Source of the DNA: Mechercharimyces sp. CAU 1602
GTDB lineage: Bacteria; Bacillota; Bacilli; Thermoactinomycetales; JANTPT01
Assembly (NCBI RefSeq): GCF_024753565.1
Contig: NZ_JANTPT010000001.1
Span: 1,197,969-1,261,968 of the forward strand
Length of the DNA stretch: 64,000 nt
Direction: 5' to 3'
Shown here: positions 1 through 7,979 of the stretch, piece by piece
Numbering within the stretch: position 1 is the stretch's first letter
Layout of the letters: each line of letters opens with the position of its first letter
Made by a program: the position numbers and the translations under genes
The notes under the pieces: model-generated
Told to the model about the DNA's origin: nothing
Database searches by the model: none
Seen by the model: the letters and a program-made list of their open reading frames with translations, nothing else

Positions 1-1493
1 GTCAAAATCAGATCACATTGCGCCAACTCTGCTCCAATCGTCTTCGGCTTCCCATTGGGAGGACGAATAAACGTTTCTGAGTGTAGATATAATACGATCT
101 TCGCCGACGGACACGCTCTCCGAATAGCAGAAATAAACAAAGGGCGATTTTCGATTTGAATTACTTCCGGCTGTAAACGCACTAATTCTGCTGTCACCTG
201 CTTGAGATAGAGGGAGGTGGGGCTGATGCCAGTCTGAAACGCAATTGCTTTTCCTAAAGGCGGAACATTTTTTCCGAAAACCGTAACCGGATATTCCCCC
301 GCTTCACGGGAGACCCGTTCACGTACAGAAATCTCGACCGATCCTGCCCCAAGTCCTTGCATTGGTAAATTACCAGGTGTTACGACGGCTTTTCCTCGTC
401 TTTTCTCCTCTGTACACTCATACTCTTCTTTTTGTTCCGCTAGGTAGGCCGCATAAGCCATCGGATACTCAAAAGTACGATTCCATAACTGAAACTCACG
501 CGCTTGCCGGAACGTAATACGTAAATCCCGCCCATTCACTTCGATGATCCATACATTGCCACTGTGATCAATCCCCACATCAAAGCCCAGATCTGCTAAG
601 CCCGCATCCATTTCACCCAGTTGATCGGCAGCTCGAAGTACGACTTCATCAATTTTAGCCGAAATCTCCTCAAAGGAATAAGCACTTAAGTGATAAACGG
701 ATGAGAAAGGTAGCGCCCTTCCCCCAACTGATACATTGGTTGCAATCCCACTGCTCGGTCCTACTTTAGCTACTTGCCCTGCCACTTGCCACTTCCCTTC
801 TCGACCACGCAAAGCTGATACACGCAGATCATACGGACATCCTTCTAGGCTGGCGAGAGGAATGGCTTGTTGCACAAGATATTTCCCTTGCTTCATCAAT
901 TTATGTTGAAGTTTTCTCCAATCTGATGATGCCAATATACGTGTTGGCGTTTTCCGGGGGTACGAAACACGTACTTTATCCCCGCCTACTCTTTCTACTT
1001 TCACCAGACCGATCGCCAAACTTTTATTCGTTGGTTTCAAATAGACACAAGAGTAGGTATCCAATAACCGCTCCGACTCTTCCAAAGTAAGGAGTGACGT
1101 CTCTGGCAAGTGCGGCTTTATCTCAGGGTTTTGTACTAATTTAGAATATACATCCCACTTATCAAGGCGATTATTAGCATTGTACAACGTAAGTCCATGA
1201 AGCGACTTCAACTGAATCAACTTTTTGACAGATTTACCGAAAGGTCGCGTGCGATGGTGTATCCAACGTGGTAGTGGAAACATACGAGATTCGTAATGTC
1301 CCGCCCCTGTTCGTATATAAGCACGCACTTCTCTGCGAGAAAACCTAATATCATCAAGTGAGAAAAAGATTGGCTTGACACCGTGCTTAGATCCATATAG
1401 ATCATAGAGGGCAAAGGATTCATATGGGGAACACCCTTTTAGCCCGTTTTTCAAGGTGCCCTTGCTGACCAATACACCTACAATCTGTGCCAC
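1..1493 (-). CDS. YheC/YheD-type ATP-grasp protein fused to a glycosyltransferase N-terminus (partial)
   Basis: The reading frame is open from a GTG at 1493-1491 to the window edge (497 residues, 3' end missing). A GGAGGGG ribosome site precedes the GTG. Residues 1-350 resemble the YheC/YheD endospore-coat-associated ATP-grasp family: NNRLDKW near 107-113, YDLRV near 221-225, and the late ATP-grasp signature EVNGRD near 318-323. YheC/YheD proteins normally end about there. Here the same frame continues through a Glu/Lys-rich linker into a second region (about 383-497). It includes VIQIENRP at 444-451 and IVLYLHSETF at 466-475, which resembles the N-terminal lobe of CotSA/YtcC-like family-4 glycosyltransferases of the spore coat. 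I checked the frame at several points through the join and found no stop. ATP-grasp members are thought to act on the spore surface; the fused activity is inference. It lies downstream of dnaD behind a terminator. Confidence 0.75.
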   Translation of the reverse strand, partial: MAQIVGVLVSKGTLKNGLKGCSPYESFALYDLYGSKHGVKPIFFSLDDIRFSRREVRAYIRTGAGHYESRMFPLPRWIHHRTRPFGKSVKKLIQLKSLHGLTLYNANNRLDKWDVYSKLVQNPEIKPHLPETSLLTLEESERLLDTYSCVYLKPTNKSLAIGLVKVERVGGDKVRVSYPRKTPTRILASSDWRKLQHKLMKQGKYLVQQAIPLASLEGCPYDLRVSALRGREGKWQVAGQVAKVGPSSGIATNVSVGGRALPFSSVYHLSAYSFEEISAKIDEVVLRAADQLGEMDAGLADLGFDVGIDHSGNVWIIEVNGRDLRITFRQAREFQLWNRTFEYPMAYAAYLAEQKEEYECTEEKRRGKAVVTPGNLPMQGLGAGSVEISVRERVSREAGEYPVTVFGKNVPPLGKAIAFQTGISPTSLYLKQVTAELVRLQPEVIQIENRPLFISAIRRACPSAKIVLYLHSETFIRPPNGKPKTIGAELAQCDLIL

Positions 1494-1567
1494 GTGATCC
1501 CCTCCTTCTTCCCTATATCCATATGCCATACAGGACAAAAGGAACGGGCGCTCCCCGAAAAAACAAT

Positions 1568-1603
1568 AAAAATAGACAGGCGCATAATAACGCTGTCTAT
1601 TTT
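1568..1603 (-). terminator. Rho-independent terminator of dnaD
   Basis: AAATAGACAG and its complement CTGTCTATTT form a stem around an 11-base loop directly after the dnaD stop. On the minus strand it is followed by a T-rich tract. It separates dnaD from the YheC-like gene. Confidence 0.75.
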
Positions 1604-2329
1604 TCACTTAACCCATTTATAAAAAGAAAAATTGCCGGATTCATAGTTGGCAGCTGGTTGTGCAGAGGTTTGATATAACATACCTTGCTGACGAAATTGC
1701 TTAGTATGTTCAATCGCAGCTTCTGCTGAATTAATCCCTTTTTTCTGCCATTCTAACAAGATACGGTCGATATAACGAAATGATATTTTCCCACAAAATA
1801 CTGCCTCTCTCAAAGCAACCCGAATTACATCCTCACGGTACCCATCTTCATCGATCCACTGAGCCAACGTCTCACATTCCATCGGTGATAAAGGACGCCC
1901 AAATTCGTGCTCAAATAACTGAAATACGCTTTGATAGTCAGCTTTTTCCTCAGATACCCCTACTTTTTCTTCGCGCTCCAGAATAAATTCCGCCAATCGT
2001 TGGTAAAGGGGTAGCAGATGATACTGTTCACTATGAAGCCCTTGCTCATCTACGCTCTTTTCGATTGTAAGAAACCCTTCACCAATTAAGGTGTGTAACC
2101 AACCTACAATCTGATCTGCTGCTACACTCATCCGGCCCTCCAGTTCTGCTACTGTCGGGAAAGAATTACCTTCTTTTTCTTTGAAGTGGATGAGTTGTAT
2201 CAGCAACATCACTTGACCTTCTGAAAGCCCCAATTGAGCGTACTCAGATATAAGCAATGCGGGTACGGATACATTCCCCTGTTCCAAGATCTGTACTACC
2301 GTAACCACAGCGCTATTTACATCTTTCAT
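1604..2329 (-). CDS. dnaD: DnaD-family primosomal protein
   Basis: 241 residues. DnaD loads the replicative helicase with DnaB and DnaI at oriC and at stalled forks in low-GC Gram-positives. The N-terminal winged-helix region (about 20-110, with LISEYAQLGLSEGQVMLL) and the C-terminal DnaD domain (about 140-215, FEHEFGRPLSPME through YIDRILLEWQ) are both recognisable, and the length fits the family. A GTG lies three codons upstream, but the ATG at 2329 is better placed behind AGGTGG, so I start there. Upstream, asnS ends in its own terminator, so dnaD probably has its own promoter. The asnS-dnaD order is typical of Bacillales, but the usual next gene (nth, endonuclease III) is replaced here by the YheC-like gene. 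Confidence 0.9.
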   Translation of the reverse strand: MKDVNSAVVTVVQILEQGNVSVPALLISEYAQLGLSEGQVMLLIQLIHFKEKEGNSFPTVAELEGRMSVAADQIVGWLHTLIGEGFLTIEKSVDEQGLHSEQYHLLPLYQRLAEFILEREEKVGVSEEKADYQSVFQLFEHEFGRPLSPMECETLAQWIDEDGYREDVIRVALREAVFCGKISFRYIDRILLEWQKKGINSAEAAIEHTKQFRQQGMLYQTSAQPAANYESGNFSFYKWVK

Positions 2330-2385
2330 CGTTCCCACCTCTTACTCTTACTATAGCAACCACAAAAAGAAAAAAACAGGCTTGA

Positions 2386-2420
2386 AAAAATAAGACGCAT
2401 CGGGTTCCCCGATGCGTCAA
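2386..2420 (-). terminator. Terminator of asnS
   Basis: A perfect stem GACGCATCGGG/CCCGATGCGTC with a short loop (2394-2418), followed on the minus strand by TTATTTTTTC. Confidence 0.85.
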
Positions 2421-2484
2421 GCCATAACACCCACAATCTGATTTTCTACTCTCAGATTATAAGAAATGGTTCAAAATCCCTACC

Positions 2485-3774
2485 CTATGGATACATCCGA
2501 TTGAGCATACGTGGGAACGGAATCGCTTCACGTACATGTTCCAAACCGCATATCCAGGCGACTGTGCGCTCCAAGCCAATCCCAAATCCCGAATGGGGGA
2601 CAGAGCCGTATTTACGTAAGTCAAGGTACCACTGATAAACATCTGTTGATAGTTTGTGCTCAGCAAACCGCTGTTCTAATAAGGCAGGATCGTCAATACG
2701 TTGACTACCTCCGATAATTTCCCCGTACCCTTCAGGCGCAATCAAATCCGCACAGAGAACCACCTCAGGTCTTTGTGGATCGGGCTTCATATAAAACGAT
2801 TTTAACTCTGTCGGGTAGTGCGTAATAAAAACAGGTCGATCATAGCTTTCTGCAATCTTCGTCTCATGCGGGGAACCAAAATCATCCCCCCACGTAAATT
2901 CGAACCCTTCCTTATTAAGGAATTCCACTGCTTCATCATATGTAATACGAGCAAAGGGGGCTTTTATCTGCTCCAGCTTAGAGACGTCACGCTCCAATGT
3001 ATTTAACTCCGATCGACATGTTTTTAACACATGATCTACGATATGACTGAGGAATTCTTCTTGCATCACTAAGCTCTCTTCATGTTCCACGAAAGCCATC
3101 TCCGGTTCAATCATCCAAAACTCAATCAGATGACGACGCGTTTTTGATTTTTCCGCACGAAAAGTTGGACCAAAGGAATAGACACGACCCATCGCCATCG
3201 CAGCGGCTTCCATATATAATTGTCCGCTTTGCGATAGATACGCATCTTCATCAAAATATTTTGTATGAAAGAGCTCTGTCGTCCCTTCGCATGAAGACGG
3301 GGTAAGTACAGGTGGATCCACCAGCGTAAAGCTTTGCTGACTCAACCAATCCTGCATCGCATGGATAATTTCACCACGAATACGCAAAATCGCTTGTTGC
3401 CGTGGAGAGCGAAGCCATAAATGGCGATGATCCATTAAAAACTCAATACCATGCTCTTTAAGCGAGATCGGATACTCTTCCGCCGCTTGAATCACTTCTA
3501 CTTGTGTTACATCCAATTCATACCCACTTGGGGCGCGTTCATCAGCCCGTATCGTTCCCCAAACATACAAAGAACTTTCTTGCGGTAAATTTTTAACTGC
3601 TTCCCATATTTCAGCCGGTACTTGCTTTTTCAATAGCACACCCTGAATAAATCCCGTTCCATCTCGTAATTGTAAAAATTGTATTTTTCCACTTGATCGC
3701 TTGTTATAGAGCCATGCACCAATTCTTACTTCTTCCCCTACATGACTAGACACATCTTTAATCAACGTTGGCAT
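2485..3774 (-). CDS. asnS: Asparaginyl-tRNA synthetase
   Basis: 429 residues, the usual length for bacterial AsnS. It charges tRNA-Asn with asparagine using ATP. The N-terminal OB-fold anticodon-binding domain (about 1-110) contains [23 protein letters not shown]. The class II catalytic core follows: motif 2 region around [16 protein letters not shown] and motif 3 [12 protein letters not shown] near the C-terminus. An in-frame ATG at 3798 would precede the ribosome site. The ATG at 3774 follows AGGAGG by 10 bases and gives the canonical N-terminus MPTLIKDV, so I start there. A good sigma-A promoter sits just upstream, and the gene ends in a terminator, giving a single-gene unit. No T-box leader is visible; the 5' leader is too short for one. 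Confidence 0.97.
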   Translation of the reverse strand: MPTLIKDVSSHVGEEVRIGAWLYNKRSSGKIQFLQLRDGTGFIQGVLLKKQVPAEIWEAVKNLPQESSLYVWGTIRADERAPSGYELDVTQVEVIQAAEEYPISLKEHGIEFLMDHRHLWLRSPRQQAILRIRGEIIHAMQDWLSQQSFTLVDPPVLTPSSCEGTTELFHTKYFDEDAYLSQSGQLYMEAAAMAMGRVYSFGPTFRAEKSKTRRHLIEFWMIEPEMAFVEHEESLVMQEEFLSHIVDHVLKTCRSELNTLERDVSKLEQIKAPFARITYDEAVEFLNKEGFEFTWGDDFGSPHETKIAESYDRPVFITHYPTELKSFYMKPDPQRPEVVLCADLIAPEGYGEIIGGSQRIDDPALLEQRFAEHKLSTDVYQWYLDLRKYGSVPHSGFGIGLERTVAWICGLEHVREAIPFPRMLNRMYP

Positions 3775-3812
3775 AACTCGCCTTCCTCCTATAGCCATAT
3801 AAACTTTAAGCC

Positions 3813-3841
3813 ATTATACCGCTGGGTTGTCCAGTCGTCAA
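3813..3841 (-). promoter_or_regulatory. Sigma-A promoter of asnS
   Basis: Read on the minus strand: TTGACG, 17 bases, TATAAT, about 40 bases upstream of the asnS start. Confidence 0.8.
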
Positions 3842-3935
3842 CGAACCACTAGAAAGAATCACCAGTATGAAAGCTTTTGTTAAAGGAAATGATCACAGAT
3901 AGACCACCACCCACAAAAAAGTTGAAGGTGATGAA

Positions 3936-4394
3936 ATGATCCAAGATGTAGCAACCAAAACGATTGCAACCGTTTTAAACAAGCAAGTTGCCAACTGGAG
4001 CGTTCTGTATGTGAAGTTGCACAACTTCCACTGGTATGTAAAAGGAAAACACTTTTACGAGTTACACACCAAATTTGAAGAATTTTATACTGAAGCTGCT
4101 GCCTATGTAGACGAACTGGCAGAGCGCCTACTAGCCATTGGAGGCAAGCCAATCGGCAGTATGAAAGAATACCTGAGTGAAGCTTCCATATCAGAGGCAA
4201 CAGGGAATGAGAGTACCGAACAAATGGTGAGAAGTATAAATAACGACTTCCGTATGCTTGTCTCTGACCTTCATCAAGGCATTCATATCGCGGAGAGCGA
4301 AGACGATCATGCCACAGCAGATATGCTCACACACATTCGTACCAACATTGAAAAGCACAGTTGGATGCTAGAATCATTTTTGGTTAGGGATTAA
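3936..4394 (+). CDS. dps: Dps-family ferritin-like DNA-protection protein
   Basis: 152 residues, the usual Dps length. Dps forms a 12-subunit shell that oxidises and stores iron and shields DNA from peroxide damage. The inter-subunit ferroxidase pattern is visible: KLHNFHWYVKG (with the His) followed by HTKFEEFYTEAAAYVDELAERLLAIGG, carrying the conserved Asp/Glu ligands, and PIGSMKEYL. Start ATG at 3936 follows GAAGGTG. It is one of only three plus-strand genes, lies divergent from asnS, and ends in its own strong terminator. I looked for a PerR box upstream and found none convincing. Confidence 0.93.
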   Translation: MIQDVATKTIATVLNKQVANWSVLYVKLHNFHWYVKGKHFYELHTKFEEFYTEAAAYVDELAERLLAIGGKPIGSMKEYLSEASISEATGNESTEQMVRSINNDFRMLVSDLHQGIHIAESEDDHATADMLTHIRTNIEKHSWMLESFLVRD

Positions 4395-4400
4395 AACATC

Positions 4401-4443
4401 AACAGGAGTTGCGAAAAAAGATATTCGCAACTCCTGTTTTCAT
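4401..4443 (+). terminator. Terminator of dps
   Basis: ACAGGAGTTGCGAA pairs with TTCGCAACTCCTGT (4402-4437), followed by TTTTCATTT on the plus strand. Confidence 0.88.
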
Positions 4444-4535
4444 TTATCTCCCAACTAATCCTTGTTTTCATAGCAGTTTCATTATAAACTTCATTAATAC
4501 ATATATCGTATCTAAATATGGAGGCTAAATGTGTG

Positions 4536-5726
4536 ATGGCTAAAAAGATAAGCAAATCCCTTACTTTACTTCTTATGATCGTTATACTAACCGCTTGTTC
4601 CCTGTCCGCAGACACCGAAACACCTGCTGCCAATCTCCCAAAAGAAACAACAACAAAGGTACCTAAAGAACCGCCTCCTCCACGAACGATTACCATTGCT
4701 GCAATGGGTGACTTAATGATGCATAGTGATCAAATTCAAGCGGGTAAACAAGCAGACGGCAGCTACCAATACGACTCTTTCTTTACTGAGATTGAACCAT
4801 ACCTAAAAGAAGCCGATCTAGCCATTGCCAACTTTGAAACCACATTAGCTGGGGAAGAGCGCCCCTATAGTGGATACCCACGTTTTCATGCTCCCGATGC
4901 CTTTGCAGATGCCGTTTTGCGTGCTGGTTTCGACTTAGTTACCACCGCAAACAACCATTCTATGGACACAGGCGAAAAGGGAGTTATTCGTACCTATACT
5001 CAATTGAAAAAAAGTGGCCTTATCCCTGTAGGTACAGCACCTACCGCAGCAGAACAAAAACCGGTCATCGTTGAGAAAAATGGAATTAAATTAGCTTTCC
5101 TCGCCTATGCGGAACACACTAATGGACTTCCTGTACCCGCGGAGAAACAATACCTAGTCAACTTAATCGATCCTGTTAAAATGAAAAAAGATATTGAGCT
5201 GAGTAAGGAGCTGGGAGCCGAAGCGGTTATAGTCGGGCTTCATTTTGGACCCGAATATCAGCGTTCACCAAGTGAACAACAACAAAAAATTGTGGAACAA
5301 GCCTTTAAATTTGGAGCCGATGTGGTCCTAGGTGGGCATCCACACGTCTTACAGCCGATGAAACAGACGGAAGTAGAAGGAGAAGAAAAATTCGTAATCT
5401 ACTCCATGGGTAACGCTATATCTGGACAAACCATCGATTATACTGATGAAGGAATTTTAGTATATGTGACCCTAACTGAAGACCCCCATACAAAACAGAT
5501 TTCATTTGAAAAAGCTTCCTATATTCCAACGTACCGTCACAAGTATACTGCAGCGGGAAAGCGTCATTTTAGTATCTTACCCATTACGAGTGCGAACCCC
5601 ACCTTTGAAGATGTGCCGCAGGTGCCACAAAACAATATCTCGGCCGCTTGGAAAAATACGACCACACTTATGGAAAAACACCAAGCATTCCCTGTGTTTT
5701 CACCAACTGCAGAGACACAAAAATAA
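4536..5726 (+). CDS. CapA-family metallophosphatase-like lipoprotein
   Basis: 396 residues. The N-terminus is a lipoprotein signal: MAKKISKS, a hydrophobic stretch, then lipobox LTAC, so the mature protein should be anchored outside the membrane by a lipidated Cys. A Pro/Thr/Lys-rich linker follows. The CapA domain (PGA_cap, calcineurin-like fold) begins at ITIAAMGDLMMH. It continues with ANFETTLAG, TTANNHSMD, GLHFGPEYQ and GGHPHVLQP, which are the expected metal-site motifs. Relatives are implicated in poly-gamma-glutamate synthesis or export, but no capB/capC partner is nearby, so the substrate is unknown. The GGAGG at 4520 lies inside the longest open frame, which favours the GTG at 4533 or the ATG at 4536 over the ATG at 4518. 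It is convergent with the ACT-like gene, with no clear terminator between them. Confidence 0.85.
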   Translation: MAKKISKSLTLLLMIVILTACSLSADTETPAANLPKETTTKVPKEPPPPRTITIAAMGDLMMHSDQIQAGKQADGSYQYDSFFTEIEPYLKEADLAIANFETTLAGEERPYSGYPRFHAPDAFADAVLRAGFDLVTTANNHSMDTGEKGVIRTYTQLKKSGLIPVGTAPTAAEQKPVIVEKNGIKLAFLAYAEHTNGLPVPAEKQYLVNLIDPVKMKKDIELSKELGAEAVIVGLHFGPEYQRSPSEQQQKIVEQAFKFGADVVLGGHPHVLQPMKQTEVEGEEKFVIYSMGNAISGQTIDYTDEGILVYVTLTEDPHTKQISFEKASYIPTYRHKYTAAGKRHFSILPITSANPTFEDVPQVPQNNISAAWKNTTTLMEKHQAFPVFSPTAETQK

Positions 5727-5777
5727 TTCTTGTCAGCATAAACCATCCCCTTTTATTTATTGCACACTTTACCTTCT

Positions 5778-6281
5778 TCATCTCGTGCACGATTTAGGGC
5801 ACTGCTTGATCGGCGTTTGCGATAAGATTCGAATTGCCTTAGGGATATCCGAGACATCGAGGTATAGACGATTGTCCTCTCCCAAATATATAGTACTTAC
5901 CCTCATTTCACACCATAACCCTCCGAAAATAGGACTAAGAATACCAGGCATTCCGGGTGGAAAATCAGAGACTTGCAACACGTTATTCTCCCTACTTTGA
6001 ATGCCAAAAAATCTCAATACTCCCCGCATCAATATATTTTGCTGTAGTACATTTTCACCTGGTGGACCCACGACAATCAGATTTAGATTTAGTCCCGATG
6101 GTAACTTCCGAGTAATAACCGCTGTAACATTAACGCCTACACCTACTAGCGCATCTAAGATACAACTATATGTTTGATCATCGGCAAGAAATGTAAACTG
6201 CCTGCGAACCATAAAAGTAAATCCGTCACTCTCGTTAGCCCCATTCTCTATTCTTTCTACCTCTGCTCCTATTCTTGGCAC
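5778..6281 (-). CDS. Hypothetical protein with two ACT-like modules
   Basis: 167 residues, not assigned to a named family. A GTG start at 6281 follows GGAGAG with good spacing. By eye the protein splits into two halves with beta-alpha-beta-beta-alpha-beta spacing. Residues about 27-100 run QFTFLADDQTYSCILDALVG, then a Gly/Val turn, LNLNLIVVGPP, a helix and VLQV. Residues about 103-155 run PPGMPGILSPIFGGLW, VSTIYLG, LYLDVSDIPKAIRIL. That is the rhythm of tandem ACT domains, as in small-molecule sensors. No DNA-binding or catalytic part is visible, and there is no signal peptide. It forms a lone unit between two convergent genes, downstream of the amtB terminator. Tandem ACT is an inference from pattern only. 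Confidence 0.6.
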   Translation of the reverse strand: MPRIGAEVERIENGANESDGFTFMVRRQFTFLADDQTYSCILDALVGVGVNVTAVITRKLPSGLNLNLIVVGPPGENVLQQNILMRGVLRFFGIQSRENNVLQVSDFPPGMPGILSPIFGGLWCEMRVSTIYLGEDNRLYLDVSDIPKAIRILSQTPIKQCPKSCTR

Positions 6282-6355
6282 CTTATTCTCTCCTTTCTAT
6301 CGTTCTATTCTACCAGTATATGTAAAATTATATAGAAATGAGCACGGCAGCTTAA

Positions 6356-6402
6356 TTGATTACAAAAAGCTGGGCAGCTTACACCCAGCTTTTTGTAATC
6401 TA
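6356..6402 (-). terminator. Bidirectional hairpin terminator after amtB
   Basis: A 17-bp stem, GATTACAAAAAGCTGGG with its complement (6358-6400), around a 9-base loop. The A- and T-rich stem ends allow termination on either strand. Confidence 0.8.
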
Positions 6403-6469
6403 ACTCATTTCAGCAAGTGCCGAAGCAGCTGATTAGAAATTTCCATATAGAGAAGTGAGACTTTATCTT

Positions 6470-7783
6470 TTAGCTCGTCTTCTGCATTACCTTTTCATCT
6501 GTTAAGGCAGTGGTGGCAGTCTCTTGTAGACCAAAATAGTGGATCTGCTCTCCATAACCATAACTACCATGTTCACTCAAATCTAAGCCATTCCATTCCT
6601 CTTCTTCTGACACACGCAACCCAATCGTCTTTTTTAGTCCCCACAAGATAAGAAAACTTGCACTAGCCACGTAGAGCGAGACGACCAGTATCCCCAGAGC
6701 TTGAATCCCGAGTTGGCTCCATCCTCCACCATAAAACAGACCAGCTCTTCCGACACCCGTCATCTCTACTAAGCGTGGAGATGCGAAAAATCCAGTAGAT
6801 AAAGTCCCCCAGATCCCTGCGATCCCGTGTACAGAAAAAGCATAGATAGGATCATCAATCCCTTTTCGTTCAAAGAAATGTGAAGTCCATGCTGTCAAAG
6901 ACCCTGCAATTGCTCCGATCACAACCGCTGCCCACGGTTCTACAAACGCACATGCTGCTGTAATCGCGACTAATGCCGCCAATACTCCATTAAGAAGCGC
7001 GGGTATTTCAAAAGTACCTACAATCAACCTTCCGGCTACAAGAGCAGCAATTGCACCCGCTGCTGCTGCCAATTGAGTGGTTAATGCGACATATCCAAAA
7101 AATCCGTCCATAGCTCCTAACGTACTTCCCGCGTTAAAACCAAACCATCCAACCCAAATAATTAATACCCCTAAAACCGTATACACCTGATTGTGACCAG
7201 GTAGCATGTTCGACGAGCCATCCTTATTAAATTTTCCTAGCCGAGGACCAAGAAGAAGTGTAGCAATCAATGCAGCTATTCCCCCTTGTAGATGGACGAC
7301 GGTCGAACCCGCAAAATCTTGCTTACCCAATTCTGAAAGCCACCCTCCGCCCCATATCCAATGGCCAACAACCGGGTAAATAATAATGGTAAATAAAGCT
7401 CCAAAGATGAAATATACACTTAATTTAGCACGTTCAGCGAAACCTCCCCACGCTATCGCCAATGATACAGCCACAAATGCCATTTGGAATAAATACATAA
7501 TTTCGATCGGAAATTCTTGTTCACCGGCAAAGTTGAGAAACCATCCACTGGTGCCAAAAAGCGCATTTCCTTCACCAAATGTGATTGCATACCCGAATGC
7601 CCAAAAGCAAAGCGCGGCTATCGCAAAACTGAGCACTTGTTTCCCGGCAATATGCCCTGCGTTTTTCATCCGAGTAGAACCTGCTTCCAAAAGAGCAAAG
7701 CCAGCCTGCATAAAAATTACCAATATTGCTGCCAACATAACCCAAACCATATCTACTGCTGCCGCTACACTAGCTACGTCCAT
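6470..7783 (-). CDS. amtB: AmtB/Amt-family ammonium transporter
   Basis: 437 residues with about 11 predicted membrane segments. It moves ammonium or ammonia into the cell under nitrogen limitation. The Amt signature is visible: ALLEAGSTRMKNAGHI near residues 30-45, the first pore His region STVVHLQGGIAAL and the second SVHGIAGIWGT, with WGGGWL in between. The N-terminus has no cleavable signal. The ATG at 7783 is preceded by GGGGGT. B. subtilis pairs nrgA (amtB) with the PII gene nrgB (glnK). No PII gene follows here, only a terminator. It sits downstream of glnRA behind a terminator, with its own sigma-A promoter and two GlnR/TnrA boxes. Confidence 0.95.
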   Translation of the reverse strand: MDVASVAAAVDMVWVMLAAILVIFMQAGFALLEAGSTRMKNAGHIAGKQVLSFAIAALCFWAFGYAITFGEGNALFGTSGWFLNFAGEQEFPIEIMYLFQMAFVAVSLAIAWGGFAERAKLSVYFIFGALFTIIIYPVVGHWIWGGGWLSELGKQDFAGSTVVHLQGGIAALIATLLLGPRLGKFNKDGSSNMLPGHNQVYTVLGVLIIWVGWFGFNAGSTLGAMDGFFGYVALTTQLAAAAGAIAALVAGRLIVGTFEIPALLNGVLAALVAITAACAFVEPWAAVVIGAIAGSLTAWTSHFFERKGIDDPIYAFSVHGIAGIWGTLSTGFFASPRLVEMTGVGRAGLFYGGGWSQLGIQALGILVVSLYVASASFLILWGLKKTIGLRVSEEEEWNGLDLSEHGSYGYGEQIHYFGLQETATTALTDEKVMQKTS

Positions 7784-7799
7784 TTCTTTACCCCCATTA

Positions 7800-7816
7800 T
7801 GTTAACTTTACTAACA
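7800..7816. promoter_or_regulatory. GlnR/TnrA box, promoter-proximal (amtB)
   Basis: TGTTA, 7 bases, TAACA is a perfect match to the TGTNA-N7-TNACA consensus. It lies downstream of the predicted start point (about +21) and just before the amtB ribosome site, a place where bound GlnR would be expected to block transcription. Confidence 0.75.
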
Positions 7817-7835
7817 CAAAATCTTCTTGTCACCA

Positions 7836-7864
7836 ATATTAGCACAGTAACAGCAAAGGGTCAA
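7836..7864 (-). promoter_or_regulatory. Sigma-A promoter of amtB
   Basis: Minus strand TTGACC, 17 bases, TAATAT. The predicted start near 7829 gives a leader of about 45 bases. Confidence 0.8.
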
Positions 7865-7871
7865 GAAATAA

Positions 7872-7888
7872 TGTCATGTTTTCTAACA
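7872..7888. promoter_or_regulatory. GlnR/TnrA box, upstream (amtB)
   Basis: TGTCA, 7 bases, TAACA, another full match to TGTNA-N7-TNACA. Its centre is about 51 bases upstream of the predicted start point, the position known for TnrA activation of B. subtilis nrgAB. Confidence 0.75.
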
Positions 7889-7937
7889 TAGAATATACAT
7901 TCTTCCCTAGTTTAAGTTCTCCACCAATTTATTACTA

Positions 7938-7976
7938 AAAAAACCCTTAACACCTGCAGGTGTTAAGGGTTTTAAG
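7938..7976 (-). terminator. Terminator of glnA
   Basis: AAACCCTTAACACC pairs with GGTGTTAAGGGTTT around TGCA (about 7941-7972). On the minus strand it is followed by seven T residues. Confidence 0.9.
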
Positions 7977-7979
7977 CTC

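Noticed and set aside
3775-3935. T-box or other riboswitch before asnS
   Set aside because: The leader from the mapped-looking promoter to the start is about 30 bases, too short for a T-box.
3880-4200. Minus-strand open frame opposite dps
   Set aside because: Dps on the plus strand is full length with a ribosome site and terminator; the antisense frame has neither.
2386-4443. Frequent inverted repeats as a CRISPR array or tRNA
   Set aside because: Each is a single terminator hairpin with a T tract at a gene end; there are no regularly spaced direct repeats or cloverleaf patterns anywhere in the window.
7386-7805. Plus-strand open frames opposite amtB
   Set aside because: The opposite strand is a clear full-length ammonium transporter; these frames lack ribosome sites and family motifs.
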